64,000 nt of DNA from contig JAPYXD010000308.1 of NCBI GenBank assembly GCA_030998225.1, positions 8,008,001 to 8,072,000 of the forward strand, in the 5' to 3' direction. How positions within the stretch are numbered: position 1 is the stretch's first letter; each line of letters opens with the position of its first letter. Below are positions 1 through 9,709 of this stretch, in pieces. This stretch comes from Diplolepis rosae (Eukaryota > Arthropoda > Insecta > Hymenoptera > Diplolepididae). The translations under genes and the position numbers were made by a program. The notes beneath the pieces were generated by a model. It was given only the letters and a program-made list of their open reading frames with translations, ran no database searches and was not told where the DNA came from.

Positions 1-211
1 TTAACTCTCTCTGATATTTTGTAATATCTAATAATTACATTACGCTGATGTAGTACGGTGCCCGGTCGAACGCTCACTATCGAGAGTTACGAATTCGTTA
101 GTCTCATATTTCCGAACGCCCTATTATTTAAAATACATTATCACATTCACTCATTCGAAGTAGAGGTCGAATAAGAATTTATTCTCACATTCATTCTTCT
201 CATTCTTAACA
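1..211 (-). repeat. 3' LTR of the BEL/Pao element (partial)
   Basis: This matches 5172-5448 closely, with an internal deletion of about 66 bp just after the opening Taatatct segment. It ends at ...cttaaca on the plus strand, which is the TGTTAAG start of the LTR on the coding strand. The element-internal side (212-225) reads caaagcgggcggta on the minus strand, a plausible but impure polypurine tract. The outer about 140 bp of the LTR lie before the window. Confidence 0.85.
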
Positions 212-401
212 TACCGCCCGCTTTGCGTTGCAAGAACAGCACGCACAAAAAAGTGAGTAGAGAAACATTATCTTAACAATTACCATTCGTCGCCCAGTAT
301 CATATAAGTTTTCTTAAAGGCATACAATTTGACTCGGCCGCCCGCTATGCAAATATCATTATATATAATTTTAACAAGAAAGACATACAAACGAAATAAA
401 T

Positions 402-1322
402 TCACTTAAGATTTTTAGATAACTTGGGGGCTCCCACTGAAGATATCGGCATGAGACAAACTTTAGATATTGCTCGGTCATATTCCGATGTAGCAGTCTT
501 AATTCTAACTACTCGAATCAGACCTTCTTTTCCCGTGTGAGCTTTAATAATTCGACCCAATTGCCATTTAGATGGAGGGAACACCCACACATCTTCGTCA
601 ATGATGTTTCAAGCTCTCAACACCTGCCTCCCATAAGCCTCCAAAATTGGGAGCAGCAGGGGGAACAAAATGCCAAGAGGTTCCTTCGCTGGAAAAAATA
701 TTGCGTAAATCGGGATGTCGACGCAACCGGGTAAGGTTGAGCCTTAACTCTCGATTTGCGCCTTGGAAAGTTGTGCCATTATCGCTATTAAGAGGAGCTA
801 GCATTCCTCGACGAGACACGAAGCGCTGATAAGCAGCCAAGAAACCTTGTGAACTATAGTCCGAAACCAGTTCAACATGAATTTCTCTGGGAGTTCAACA
901 GGTGAAAAGAGCAATATACCCCTTATAAGTTTTGTTACCTCTACCTGGAGCGAAGCGAATATGAAAAGGACCTGCATAATATACTCCTGTATGTGTAAAG
1001 GGTCTACAATGCGTAGTTCTGAATTCGGGTAAGCTACCCATTAATTGCTCAACAATAGTGGCTCTCGAACACAAGTCATGCATTGACGAATGATATTCTT
1101 CACAAGATTCCGACCTCCGAAAATCCAGAATACTTGACGTAGTGTATATAATGCCAATTGATTATCGCTATGCATTGACCTTAAATGAGCGTGTTGAGCA
1201 CTCAATTCTGATATGCGATTTTTAGGTAGTATTTTGTCATTTTTTTCGTCATAGCTAATCGGAACATTCTGTAAGCGACCCCCCAGGCGAAGAACTCTAT
1301 TTGCATCCAAGAAAGGATTCAA
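402..1322 (-). pseudogene. BEL/Pao integrase and C-terminal domain
   Basis: Three consecutive minus-strand blocks give the integrase of the element. 1041-1322 holds the N-terminal zinc-binding part (H...H...C..C; HLRSMHSDNQ then QCMTC). 598-1083 holds the catalytic core, including LNSDNGTTFQGA and a FGGLWEAGVES-like end. 402-590 is the C-terminal domain typical of BEL/Pao integrases (WQLGRIIKAHTGKEGLIRVV). An intact integrase would insert the cDNA into the host genome in the nucleus. Here the frame changes between blocks, so it is a relic. Similarity judged by eye. Confidence 0.85.
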
Positions 1323-1501
1323 TGGCTTTATTGGGCGCTTAGAGAAACAGAGTATCCAAAATAATTATTATTGCTTTAATTTGTATATATCGAGTGAGAG
1401 TGAGAGTGAGAGTGGCGAGGGTGATTCCTTAGAATCCGATTGATGTCCCTATTTTTCACGAAAAGCCGTGATAAAACGGCAACAAAATGCTGTGACTCTT
1501 A
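1323..1501. repeat. Spacer with GAGTGA-type microsatellite
   Basis: Between the RNaseH-side block and the integrase block lies a short stretch with repeated gagtgagagtgagagtga near 1391-1412. No coding similarity can be followed through it. Confidence 0.5.
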
Positions 1502-2880
1502 TCAATTTAAGCTAAGAATTCGAATTAGCAACCATGCGGTGTAGCAATAGATTTCTTTTACGAAATGATGCGCGAATTCAGCTACAGGCTTTGAGGCCCT
1601 TTCCATATCGATACTTCCTGGAAGTGGGGGTATGGTCTCGGGCCAACTGGGCGAATTACGCGATAAGCAAGGTGGTCCTTTCCACCACAAGGTGTGATTC
1701 AGAACTTGTTCCGATAATAGACCCCTAGAAGAACAGTTTACCGGATTTTCTCCAGACGGAACATGTTCCACTTAGATCTTGGAACCAGGCTGTGAATCTG
1801 AGCTACTCGATTGGAAATGAAAGTCTTCCAAGTGGTGGGATGTTTGCTTAGCCAGGCCAGAACAATAATTACATCTGTGTGACAATATAATGGAGTATTT
1901 TAGAATTCCATTGTGTTTATAAGGTAGTGTAACGTCTTTGCGAATAATTGAGCGCCACAGAGCTCTAATCGGGGTATTGTCATTGGTAGAATCGGAGCTG
2001 CCTTACTCGTTGCAAATAATAGTTCCACTTCTATCTCACCATTCTCGTGAAGAATGCGGAGGTATACTACGGCGGAGTAGGCTCTAGCCAAAGCATCAGA
2101 AAAGCCATGTAATTCACACACTAGGCTGGTCTGTCGATGCCCTGTCCACCTGGGAATTCGAATCTTTTCTAGTCCTTTAAGTTCATTATAAAAATTGTTC
2201 CAATGTTTTGTTAGATCATCAGGAATGGGATCCTCACTAGGAAAAAATCAAAGACTCTTTCGTGATCGCCGTGTGGACAGTTTGAAAAGAACGACACATT
2301 ATTCGAGGCCCATTTTCTCAGATGCAAGAATCCTAGTGAAACTTGTTCTCGGAATTCAATAGCCTCCTTGAGTGTCTGCGCCAAAGAGAACGTCATCGAC
2401 ATATAAATTTGTTTTCAAGATAATCCTAGCTTTAGGAAAGGCAGAGCCCCCATCATTAGTTCCACAACCCGATTGGCCAAATACGGTGCACAAGCTGTTC
2501 CATATGTGACTGTGGTCAGTCGCCAGGCCTCCAATTTACCGTCGGGTGACTACCATAAGATTCTTTATTAATCACGGCCACGTGGATCAACGTTAATCTG
2601 CCGGAAAATTTTCTCAACATCTGCCAAAAAAAGAAATTGCGGCATTCGACAGCGTAAAATGATTGAAATTAGGTCTGTTAGTAGTTTTGGGCCTATAAGT
2701 AAATGTTAATTTAGCGAGATTCTCTTAGATGCGAGATGTGAAGCGTTAAATACTACACGTAAATGAGTAGTGGAGCTGCTCTCTCGAATGATATAATGAT
2801 GAAGCAGATATACAAGGGTTTGTAAAGCAATTAGAGTCTGCGTTGACTCTTTAGGGCGTACCCATACTTGAGTCAGCCCT
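1502..2880 (-). pseudogene. BEL/Pao reverse transcriptase and RNaseH region
   Basis: On the minus strand, 2880-2211 reads as Pao-type RT in shifting frames: a GPKLL/ISI...FLAD-like stretch near 2700-2600, a TTVTYGTACAPYLA block near 2510-2460, and the catalytic YVDD at 2392-2403 followed by LFGA. 1900-2121 gives the RNaseH-like HGFSDA...IPRLELCGAQL block characteristic of BEL/Pao, and 1502-1771 continues with HVPSGENPVNCSSRG. These would copy the RNA genome to DNA and degrade the RNA strand. Several frame changes and stops break it. Confidence 0.85.
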
Positions 2881-2933
2881 TTAGCGTCAGCAATGTGTTG
2901 CCCACTTACACCATATACTAGAGTATTAATTCG

Positions 2934-3152
2934 CTAATAAGTGGACCGTAAAACTTTTAAAACCCTTTCAGACAGAAAACTACATTCGGATTCTTGATGC
3001 ATTAATACTCGAAATCTTCCGCGTATACCGTTATCCGATTCTAATTTAATAACTGCTGTGGCCAGTAAAGTGGAACGTGCAAACCCAACATAATTATTCA
3101 AGAGATGAACTGGTTCATCGCTCTGAAGAACATGATACGCCCCCCTCATCAC
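2934..3152 (-). pseudogene. BEL/Pao aspartic protease fragment
   Basis: The 72-residue segment contains LLATAVIKLESDNG followed by VLMHQESECSFLSERVL. In Pao proteases this place is normally L-D-Q-G-S-E, with the Asp as the catalytic residue; here the Asp position is His, so the copy would be catalytically dead even if expressed. It lies between the gag zinc knuckles and RT, as expected for the polyprotein protease. Confidence 0.75.
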
Positions 3153-3193
3153 CGCAGGGGCTCATTATTTATTTTATAATTTGTACTCCTTTG

Positions 3194-4471
3194 TCAGGTA
3201 GACGGATTTTGAAAATTGTTTGAGTTAGTAGTTACTAGATTACTATTCGCAGTGGGAGCAGTTGAGTCAATATTCGTATTTCTATTGTCTGGATGTAGAA
3301 GTGTATTATGTTTTTGATGACATCTCGCGCAAGTATATTTACTAGAACATTGTAGAGGTCTATGACGTGGTGATAAACAATTAAAACAAGCGTGTTTTTG
3401 AACTACACATTCTTTTCTCTTTTTAATACATAACGCTCTAAATTCCTTACATTTAAAAAGTGAATGACTCTTTTTACAAAATAAACATTTCACGTTTTAC
3501 GGAGCAGTATGACTCTGAACTGACTGGGATTTATTGGATTTTACTTTATCGGCAGTTCCCGTCTTTGAGATCTGAATTGTTTCTAGAGTGCGAATACGTA
3601 ACTCCAGAAAATCATTTAATTTCCTGAAAGTTGGATACTTATTTTCAGATCCCAAACACGTTTCCCATTTTTTCAGCGAAACCAAATCCAATTTATGTAC
3701 AGTATAAAATACAATTACATCATGCCAATGCTCCGTTTGTCTATTCAAGTACTTTAAGGCGTCTAAAGCTTTATTTGTATCATATTTTAGGACCTTTAAA
3801 TCAGCAATCGAGCCATTTGAAACATTAGGAATTGATTCTATAGCTTGCAGATGGGCATTAATTAGGGCGCGCTTATTATCAAAACGTTTTTTAATAAGAT
3901 CCCAAGCTGGTTTGAAATTAGCATCAGTCAAAGTTACATGTTTGATTATGTGAGTAGCATCACCGGTTAATGAATTTTTTAGATAGTGTAAACGAGAAGC
4001 ATTGGATAACGAATCGTTGTTCATAATAAGTGCCATAAAAAGATCTCGAAAGTTCTCCCATTCAATATGATTCCCGGAAAAGATGGACAATGTAATTTTA
4101 AGCAGCTTCGGAATCGAATAATCTTGACGACTAGTATTTTCTCGGGAAGAAGTGTTTGCGAGATTTGTAACATTAGACGTAAAAGGATGCAACACGTTGT
4201 TTAGAAAATCGAGTGGATTGAAATAAGCTTCTTCTATCTGTAAAAATTTTTTTTCAGAGAAATATTCGATATTCTTTTTTTCTTCCGTAGTGTACATTAC
4301 TCTCGCCTTTAAATCAAGCTCTTCTGAACGTTGTCATTTTTGTTCAATTAAATTAAAACGACCTCTAATAGTAGTCTCGTTGCGTTTATCTAATCCACGT
4401 TTTTTATAATTTATTTCGGTGCACATAAGCGCTTCGTGCAGCGAAACAATCTCATGAATTATTTCCTCCAT
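3194..4471 (-). pseudogene. BEL/Pao gag with CCHC zinc knuckles, two in-frame stops
   Basis: One reading frame runs from an ATG at 4471 to 3194, interrupted only by a TGA near 4336 and a TAA at 3494-3496. The body (3497-4297) has the Pao capsid-like segment with FSGNHIEWENFRDLF and LHYLKNSLTGDA. The C-terminal part (3194-3493) has repeated Cys/His knuckles: CLFCKKSHSLFKC, CFNCLSPRH..QC and CARCHQKHNTLLH. Gag packages element RNA into virus-like particles. The ATG at 4471 is chosen because the frame is open back to it apart from the single TGA, and the encoded start is coiled-coil-like. This is the best preserved part of the element. Confidence 0.85.
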
Positions 4472-5012
4472 TATGAGAATTTTATAATCGATAACTCAAA
4501 GCAGAGTGATTTAACTATCTTTGAATTTCAAATATTTAAATAATTAATTTAAATAGATAATTAAATAATTCCACTATGTTAATACTTAATTATATACGCT
4601 GTTATTAAAGAAGCTTTAACAAAAGGCTTCGACTTATCTTTTCTTCCGTTGAATATCCAAGATTGAAGTTTACAGCAGGTTGCGCCTAGTGGAAGTTTTG
4701 ACTCTGGCAAATTCTCCTCGTAACAACATGCTGTCAAGAGGTTGACAAGAAACTTGGTCAGAAAGAGAGAACAGTAGAATGAAGATAACGTATTAATAAT
4801 CGTTATCGCATATTTGAAGAGAAGGTTGGTTTCCTTCACGAGTTATTAAATTAAATTCTGCCGATAAATACAGCGTTGAGAGCGAGCCATATCTTAATTC
4901 GAAGTTACTTTCACACTGCCTGGCGTAATTTTCAGATTTCAAATTTCTGTCTTTTGCAAATTTTAAAAACTGATTTGCCTATCCAATGATCCAAGATATA
5001 GATGCACCACAA
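4472..5012 (-). other. Untranslated leader of the BEL/Pao element
   Basis: AT-rich sequence between the primer-binding site and the gag start. An 86-codon open frame at 4579-4839 (minus) has no recognisable similarity and is probably chance. Confidence 0.5.
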
Positions 5013-5030
5013 ATCCCAGGCGAGCCCCCA
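5013..5030 (-). promoter_or_regulatory. Primer-binding site, tRNA-Pro-like
   Basis: On the minus strand this reads TGGGGGCTCGCCTGGGAT. It closely resembles the tRNA-Pro 3'-end complement used as primer site by many retroelements (TGGGGGCTCGTCCGGGAT), with two differences. It begins two bases after the LTR end, the usual spacing, and so fixes the LTR boundary at 5033. Confidence 0.8.
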
Positions 5031-5032
5031 AT

Positions 5033-5448
5033 TGTTTGGTCGTTAGATCCTTTTCTCCCTTTTTCTCTTATGTGGTAATGAGGCCAGTGAAAAGACACTC
5101 GTTTTAGTATAAGTTTTGAAAATAAATAAATACATTACTTATATATCACAAAGTTCAGTTATATATATAGTTTAACTTTCTCTGATATTTTGTAATATTT
5201 AATTCAAATTTTACGATCTTAACACAGTTTTGGTTCAAATTAACATTAATATTTATTCACTTCTCGACGACAAACATCACGCCGATGTGGTACGGTGCCT
5301 GGTCAAACGCTTACTATCGAGAGTTACGAATTCGTTAGTCTCATACTTCCGACAGACCTATCATTTCAAATACGTTATCGCACTCACTCATTTGAAGTAG
5401 ACGTCAAATAACAATTTATTCTCACACCCATTCTTCTCATTCTTAACA
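5033..5448 (-). repeat. 5' LTR of the BEL/Pao element
   Basis: 416 bp, plus strand TGTTTGG...CTTAACA, i.e. TG...CA ends on the coding strand. Its inner edge is set by the primer-binding site and its outer edge by the match to the other LTR and by abrupt resumption of a transposase reading frame at 5449. Confidence 0.85.
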
Positions 5449-5652
5449 TGGGGGTATGTGAAATCACTTGTTTATATTTGATAATCACAATTGATTGATG
5501 CACTGGAAGCGAACATAAAACGCGTTATTAACGGAATACCGAACGATATGCTTGAGAGAGTGGTCGAAAGTTGGACCCACAGAATGGACCATGTGAGAGC
5601 TGGTTGCAGACAACATTCAAACGAAATTATCTTCAAATATCAAATATCATAA
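5449..5652 (+). pseudogene. Tc1/mariner transposase C-terminal fragment, target of the BEL/Pao insertion
   Basis: The frame starts exactly at the LTR edge with WGYVKSLVY, has two adjacent stops (5479-5484), then runs ALEANIKRVINGIPNDMLER, WTHRMDHVRAG and a terminal EIIFKYQIS before TAA at 5650. This is the C-terminus common to insect Tc1/mariner-superfamily transposases, downstream of the last catalytic residue. The first Trp-Gly-Tyr codons abut the LTR, so the retrotransposon landed within the gene; the rest should lie beyond the left window edge. Similarity by eye. Confidence 0.75.
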
Positions 5653-5750
5653 ACCGAACTATCATCTCAAATACAATTTTTGATTATTAAATTGATTTTT
5701 ACGTGTTTCATTTTTAAAAAACTTCCGGAAGCTATTATTGGATCACCCTT
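5653..5750 (+). repeat. 3' end and terminal inverted repeat of the same Tc1/mariner element
   Basis: AT-rich tail ending in ggaagctattattggatcaccctt, which has the form of a transposon terminus (GGGTGATCC on the other strand). The partner terminus is outside the window. Confidence 0.5.
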
Positions 5751-6099
5751 TGTAATAACAAGTGGCTCATAAATAATGAATTTTAAGATCTCCACAAATT
5801 TTCCAATTGTAATGCTTATACTCGACTTTTTTTAAAACCATTTCTATACTAGAGAAATTTCATTAGAGTATGTTTAAGTGTGCTGTTGGTGCTTATGTAT
5901 ATTTATTAATTTTATACAGTAATACCACCTTGAGACTTCGCTTGTAAGAGTCAATGAATAATCTCCATTTGTTGGCTTTGTATACACAGTGACCCATTTA
6001 AATCTATAATCCCAAATATCTTCTAAAATATTTTATCTATGAAAAAATGGTTCGGACAAAAGTTGACCAGGACCAAGGGGGGGCATTTGACTGTACCAT
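5751..6099. other. Unassigned AT-rich sequence
   Basis: No coding or repeat signal recognised. Confidence 0.4.
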
Positions 6100-6718
6100 C
6101 AATTTTGATTTTCATAGTGACTTGAAGGTCAAGACGATTTTTCTTAGATTAAACTCTGTGCCCGCATAATTTTTTTTTTTAGACTTCAGGCTGTGGATTG
6201 TTATTACAACACCCCCCCCCCCCCCCCCAACACACCAAGATAGTAACAATCATTTCGAATAAGATGTAAAGACTGTGACTATGTTTTGAAAGACGCCTAC
6301 GTTTATTTTTTCAAGCCAATGGAGAGCACTTCGAACAGTTACTCCATGGCTGATTGTAACACTGGTTAGCAATGGGCAGAGGCAAGGAGAACTCACGACA
6401 ACAAAGCACCCCAAAGGAAACAGAACTTACTACGTACACGTCGTTGTTTCTGGGTAACGCTAATGGTAAGGACAAAGTTTCTTTTTTGTTGTAACTAGTC
6501 ACATAGAAGTAACATTGTCAAGTTTGTCACTTTTGTAACTACACAGTCACGGTCTTTATATCTTATCCGAAATGATTGTTACTGCTTGGGTGTGCTAGGG
6601 GGGGGGGGGGGGGGGTGATAACAATCAACATCCTGAAGTCTACAAAAAAAATTTATCCGGGTACACAGAGTTCAATCTAAGAAAAATCGTCTTGACCTTC
6701 AAGTAACCTTGAAAATTG
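6100..6718. repeat. Fold-back element with poly-C and poly-G arms
   Basis: Left arm about 6100-6290 and right arm about 6535-6718 are inverted copies: both carry the tgaaggtcaagacgatttttc block, the acttcagg/cctgaagt block, and the aacaatcatttcg/cgaaatgattgtt block. A run of 17 C (6212-6228) in the left arm faces 18 G (6598-6615) in the right. The about 245-bp loop has no recognised coding content. Consistent with a MITE or fold-back transposon. Confidence 0.75.
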
Positions 6719-7083
6719 ACCTCAAGGTCATGATGGTCATGTTTTTTGAACACATTTGCAGAAAACACACCGTTTTGTGAATCTATAATATAAACTAATA
6801 ATTGAGGTACGGACGATAGCAAGATTTTTTTATCATTGGTCCATTCATGTGGAAGTAAATAAATAAATATTTTATTGGTAGTTAATCCTTCGTGGCACCG
6901 TATATCAATATATGATAAATTTTCTTCGAATAGGTTTTCAAATACTTTTCTTTTACGAATATTTTCGCCAGAAAAATATTAACATTATTATACATCTTTG
7001 AATAATCAAAAATTATCTTACACAATTTACACACGGAAAAATAAAAAGCAGGGTTAATATTTTCGCGAAAAATGCAACTAATA
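6719..7083. other. Unassigned AT-rich sequence
   Basis: Contains an AAAT-type simple repeat near 6857-6872 and nothing else recognised. Confidence 0.4.
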
Positions 7084-7515
7084 CCAGGGGTGTTAGTTGA
7101 AGTTTGCCGGTTTTTTCAATAATGAAAACACTTAATTCCCAAGGGAATCTCAAAAAATTTTTATTCAAAGTATTGACCATTGGATTCTACACATTTTTCC
7201 CATCTTTCAGGCAAATCATGGATACCATTCCAAAAAAACTTTTTCTCTTTCAAGGCCAACCATTCGACGAGCCATTTTTCGACTTCTTCAAAATTGGCGA
7301 AGCGCTGCTTTGTGAGTGAGTGTCCCATCGATGCGAAAAGGTGATAGTCGGACGGGGCAAGGTCTGGAGAGTACGGCGGGTGCGATAATATTTCCCAATT
7401 CAATGCTTTTACTGTGTTCTTCACCACTTTAGCGGTATGAGACGGTGCCTTGTTATGTTGTAGGATAACTTTTCCATGTCTTCGGGCCCATTTCGAACCG
7501 TTGAAGCAGCATAAA
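7084..7515 (-). pseudogene. Mariner transposase, internally deleted copy A with terminal inverted repeat
   Basis: Starts with the terminus CCAGGGGTGTTAGTTGAAG (flanked by TA) and carries the C-terminal third of a mariner transposase on the minus strand: VILQHNKAPSHTA (second catalytic Asp replaced by Lys), then PPYSPDLAPSDYHLF (third Asp), to a stop near 7161. Just upstream of the VILQH segment the frame jumps to a QRFE-like piece, so about 280 bp are missing relative to copy B at 30003-31072. Its 5' side is lost where R1-like sequence begins. Confidence 0.85.
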
Positions 7516-7527
7516 GATCGTACAGGT

Positions 7528-7900
7528 GCAGAAAGCACAAAGGGGGCGACATTTCTGCCTTCGAAAAGGCACTAGGCCAGGTGGTCGAGGAGAAGGCCGA
7601 CGTTAGGGCCTTGGTCTCAAAGAGGTCCCTAGAAATCAGGGATCTCGACGAGACAGTCACAAGGGAGAAGGTGGTTGCTGCTCTGTGTCTACAATTGGGT
7701 AGACCCGATCTCGACGGAACCTGCAGACTCTACAAACGCTTTGGGGGTGTTCAGATTGGAGTGGTCCCGTTGGCTCAGGCGGTCACCTAACGTTTACTTC
7801 AACTGTGAAAGCTAAGGGTCAGATGGGTAAATTGCCGCATCCAGGAACACGTAGATCGACGCACAGGGCCAAGGAGTGTGAGGCATAGCATGCGTGGATA
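7528..7900 (+). pseudogene. R1/Jockey-group non-LTR retrotransposon ORF1 fragment
   Basis: Reads KGGDISAFEKALGQVVEEKA then SLEIRDLDETVTREKVVAAL and CRLYKRFGGVQ, near-identical to the fragments at 17413 and 31555. This is the RNA-binding gag-like protein of APE-type non-LTR elements, upstream of its CCHC knuckles. After about 7790 the frame is lost though a knuckle-like CRIQEHVDRRT/KECEA remnant continues. GC content is visibly higher than in the surroundings, as in the other copies. Confidence 0.75.
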
Positions 7901-7969
7901 GGGGTGCAAAAGATGTCACCCATGTTTCTGGAAGCGGCTCCTGCCCAGTATTCGGGAAAGAACTGAGAA

Positions 7970-8710
7970 GGTTGAAGGGTAGAATGTGAAGTTTCTACAA
8001 CTTAACCCCGGGAGGATGAGGAACGCCCAAGACCTCCTGATGCAGACGGGCATGTAGAGAGGGGCTAACGTGCAGGAAGAGAGGGGCTGACGTGCTGGAA
8101 GAGAGGGGCTGATGTGCAGCTCATTCGTGAGCAGTACAAATGGTCCGAAAACTCTGGCCTGGTACCAGGATGCATCAAGGAAAGTAGGAATCCTTGTGTG
8201 CAATCCCGATTACGACATCGGGGACGTTCTGGAGTCCGACGCGGGATTCGTTTGGGATTTCTCCTTAAGGTGAGCCTCAGTGAGGCCACTGACCGAACCC
8301 TCATAGCCGGTGACTTCAATAATAGGTCGAAAGAGTGGGGGGATAGAATAGGAGAGGAATCCTGTTTACAGAGATGGTCCCCAGAAACGACCTAAACGTG
8401 CCGAATCAGGGTCAAGACACATAAGACGACTTAGCAAAGACATGCTTCCGGAATACCTTGAGGAAATCAGGCACTTTGATGGGACTAGTTGGGTAAAGCC
8501 AAAAAAAGCCGACTCCAGTGCTGGAAAGACCTGTTCGACGAGGTCGATAAAGATCCATGGGGACTCCCCTTTCAAAATAGTCACCAAAAGATTGATGACT
8601 AGAAGAATACTCCTGGCCCGGACAATCCTAATCGGGTCAGGCACATCGTACAAAACCTTTTCCACGGGTAGAATCATTTTAGCGAGAGGGTCAAAGTTCC
8701 TGCATAGTTC
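7970..8710 (+). pseudogene. R1/Jockey-group ORF2: endonuclease and pre-RT remnants
   Basis: About 7985 onward reads VKFLQLNPGRMRNAQDLLMQT, the usual start of an apurinic-type endonuclease, followed by LIREQYKW and, in a different frame at 8270-8340, SEATDRTLIAGDFNNRSKEWGD with the GDFN catalytic motif. 8442-8710 gives FKIVTKRLMTRR and following, the linker between endonuclease and RT. Multiple frame changes and at least one internal deletion. The endonuclease would nick the genomic target for target-primed reverse transcription. Confidence 0.7.
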
Positions 8711-8715
8711 AAGGT

Positions 8716-9109
8716 AGGGAGCTTTTTACACTCGACGGAATAAAAAATAATTTTTTTCTTGTAGTGTTACAGCTCTGAAGAGGGTGCTGGAAGAGCACCG
8801 AAACGTCGGCGAACATTTAAATTTTATTTATGTAAATGGTGGTGGGTAATAAAAACAAAAGAGGACGAAAGAAAGAAAAAGAAGGAAGGGGCTTTGGAAG
8901 GTTGCCTTCTTTTTTCTTTCCTCCTGTTTTGTTTGTTTTTTTCGCGGTTTGTTTTCTAGTGTTCTGTTGAGGTGTGGTGATTTTGTTCCAAATTTGGTTG
9001 TATTTTTAGTGTTTGAAGGATTCGATTGGTTTCGAATCCTTGAAATTTTTAATTGTACTTTTGTTTGGACATTAAGAGGAATCCGGGTCAGTGGTGATAC
9101 GGGTTCAGG
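8716..9109. other. Unassigned insertion between R1-like blocks
   Basis: Pyrimidine-rich and T-rich sequence including the hammerhead-like motif. It separates the pre-RT and RT parts of the R1-like element; no protein similarity. Confidence 0.4.
8775..8804 (+). ncRNA. Hammerhead-ribozyme-like motif
   Basis: CTGAAGA, then one extra G, a 6-bp stem (ggtgct/agcacc, loop ggaag), then GAAAC. This resembles the CUGANGA - stem II - GAAA core of hammerhead ribozymes found in Penelope-like and other retroelements. The extra base before the stem and the lack of an obvious stem III or cleavage UH site argue that it is degenerate or only a look-alike. Confidence 0.3.
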
Positions 9110-9360
9110 TTTAAAATCTGTCGGAAAACCAGTTCGGCTTTAGGAAAGGCAGATCCACAGTGGACGCCATACGGGCAGAGGTGGGCATTGCCACAAAATC
9201 AAGAAGATGAACTGGCAAGTGAAAGGGATTTTGCGCATTGGTCAGCATTGACATGATGATGGATGACTATCTAAGCAACAGGTGGGTGATATACGAGGGC
9301 GACAAATGGTCTCTGAAAGAAGAAATGACATGTGGTGCCCCTCAGGCGTCGCGGGTAGGG
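9110..9360 (+). pseudogene. R1/Jockey-group RT fragment, sense
   Basis: Reads ENQFGFRKGRSTVDAI near 9125-9170 and, after a gap, DYLSNRWVIYEGDKWSLKEE and TCGAPQ. These are RT blocks preceding the catalytic box. The fragment breaks off near 9360, where the same region of RT starts again in reverse. Confidence 0.75.
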
Positions 9361-9520
9361 CCATTCACGTGCACTTGTCATCTGTTCTTTGAAATTCCGT
9401 TTGTCGCACTCGTATATCACCCACTTGTTGCTTAGTCATCCATTATCGGCAACAGGTAGTCTTGAATCTTCTTGCGCATCATCGCCTCGATGTAGTTCTT
9501 ATCACCTTGAATGATGCCGC
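9361..9520 (-). pseudogene. R1/Jockey-group RT fragment, antisense
   Basis: The complement reads YIEAMMRKKIQDYLLPIMDD then YTSATNG, the same RT stretch that lies in sense just upstream. The two pieces form a head-to-head junction near 9360. Confidence 0.65.
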
Positions 9521-9709
9521 CCAAGAGGATCGCTTTGTTACCATCGCAAGTTAGAGGGGTTCACAGGCAAGCCCAAGAGGGCATCACCCGACAGGCAAGG
9601 CATCCGAGACCGGCGAATCTGCAGACCTGATCGTAAACCGACCATGTACCACAGCCTACGAAATTAGCGAACCTGAGAATAGTTTTGGGGTTTTACGACT
9701 AATAAAGGT
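9521..9709. other. Unassigned, possibly non-LTR 3' sequence
   Basis: GC-richer than surroundings and directly adjoining the R1-like RT piece; ends with a short A run at 9711-9719. No protein similarity. Confidence 0.3.

Larger units (their letters stand above)
1..5448 (-). mobile_element. BEL/Pao LTR retrotransposon, decayed, 3' LTR cut by window edge
   Basis: Read on the minus strand the order is 5' LTR (5033-5448), primer-binding site (5013-5030), gag, protease, RT, RNaseH, integrase, then the 3' LTR (211 down to 1 and beyond). The domain order with integrase last and a long processing-peptidase/RNaseH block is typical of BEL/Pao. The two LTRs align over the visible 3' copy, but that copy lacks about 66 bp present in the other. 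Many stops and frame changes in pol show that it is inactive. It sits inside a Tc1/mariner transposase gene, whose remainder resumes at 5449. Confidence 0.9.

Noticed and set aside
7916..8319. Minus-strand frames of 84-95 codons
   Set aside because: Opposite to an endonuclease-like reading on the plus strand with GDFN; GC-rich DNA explains the openness.
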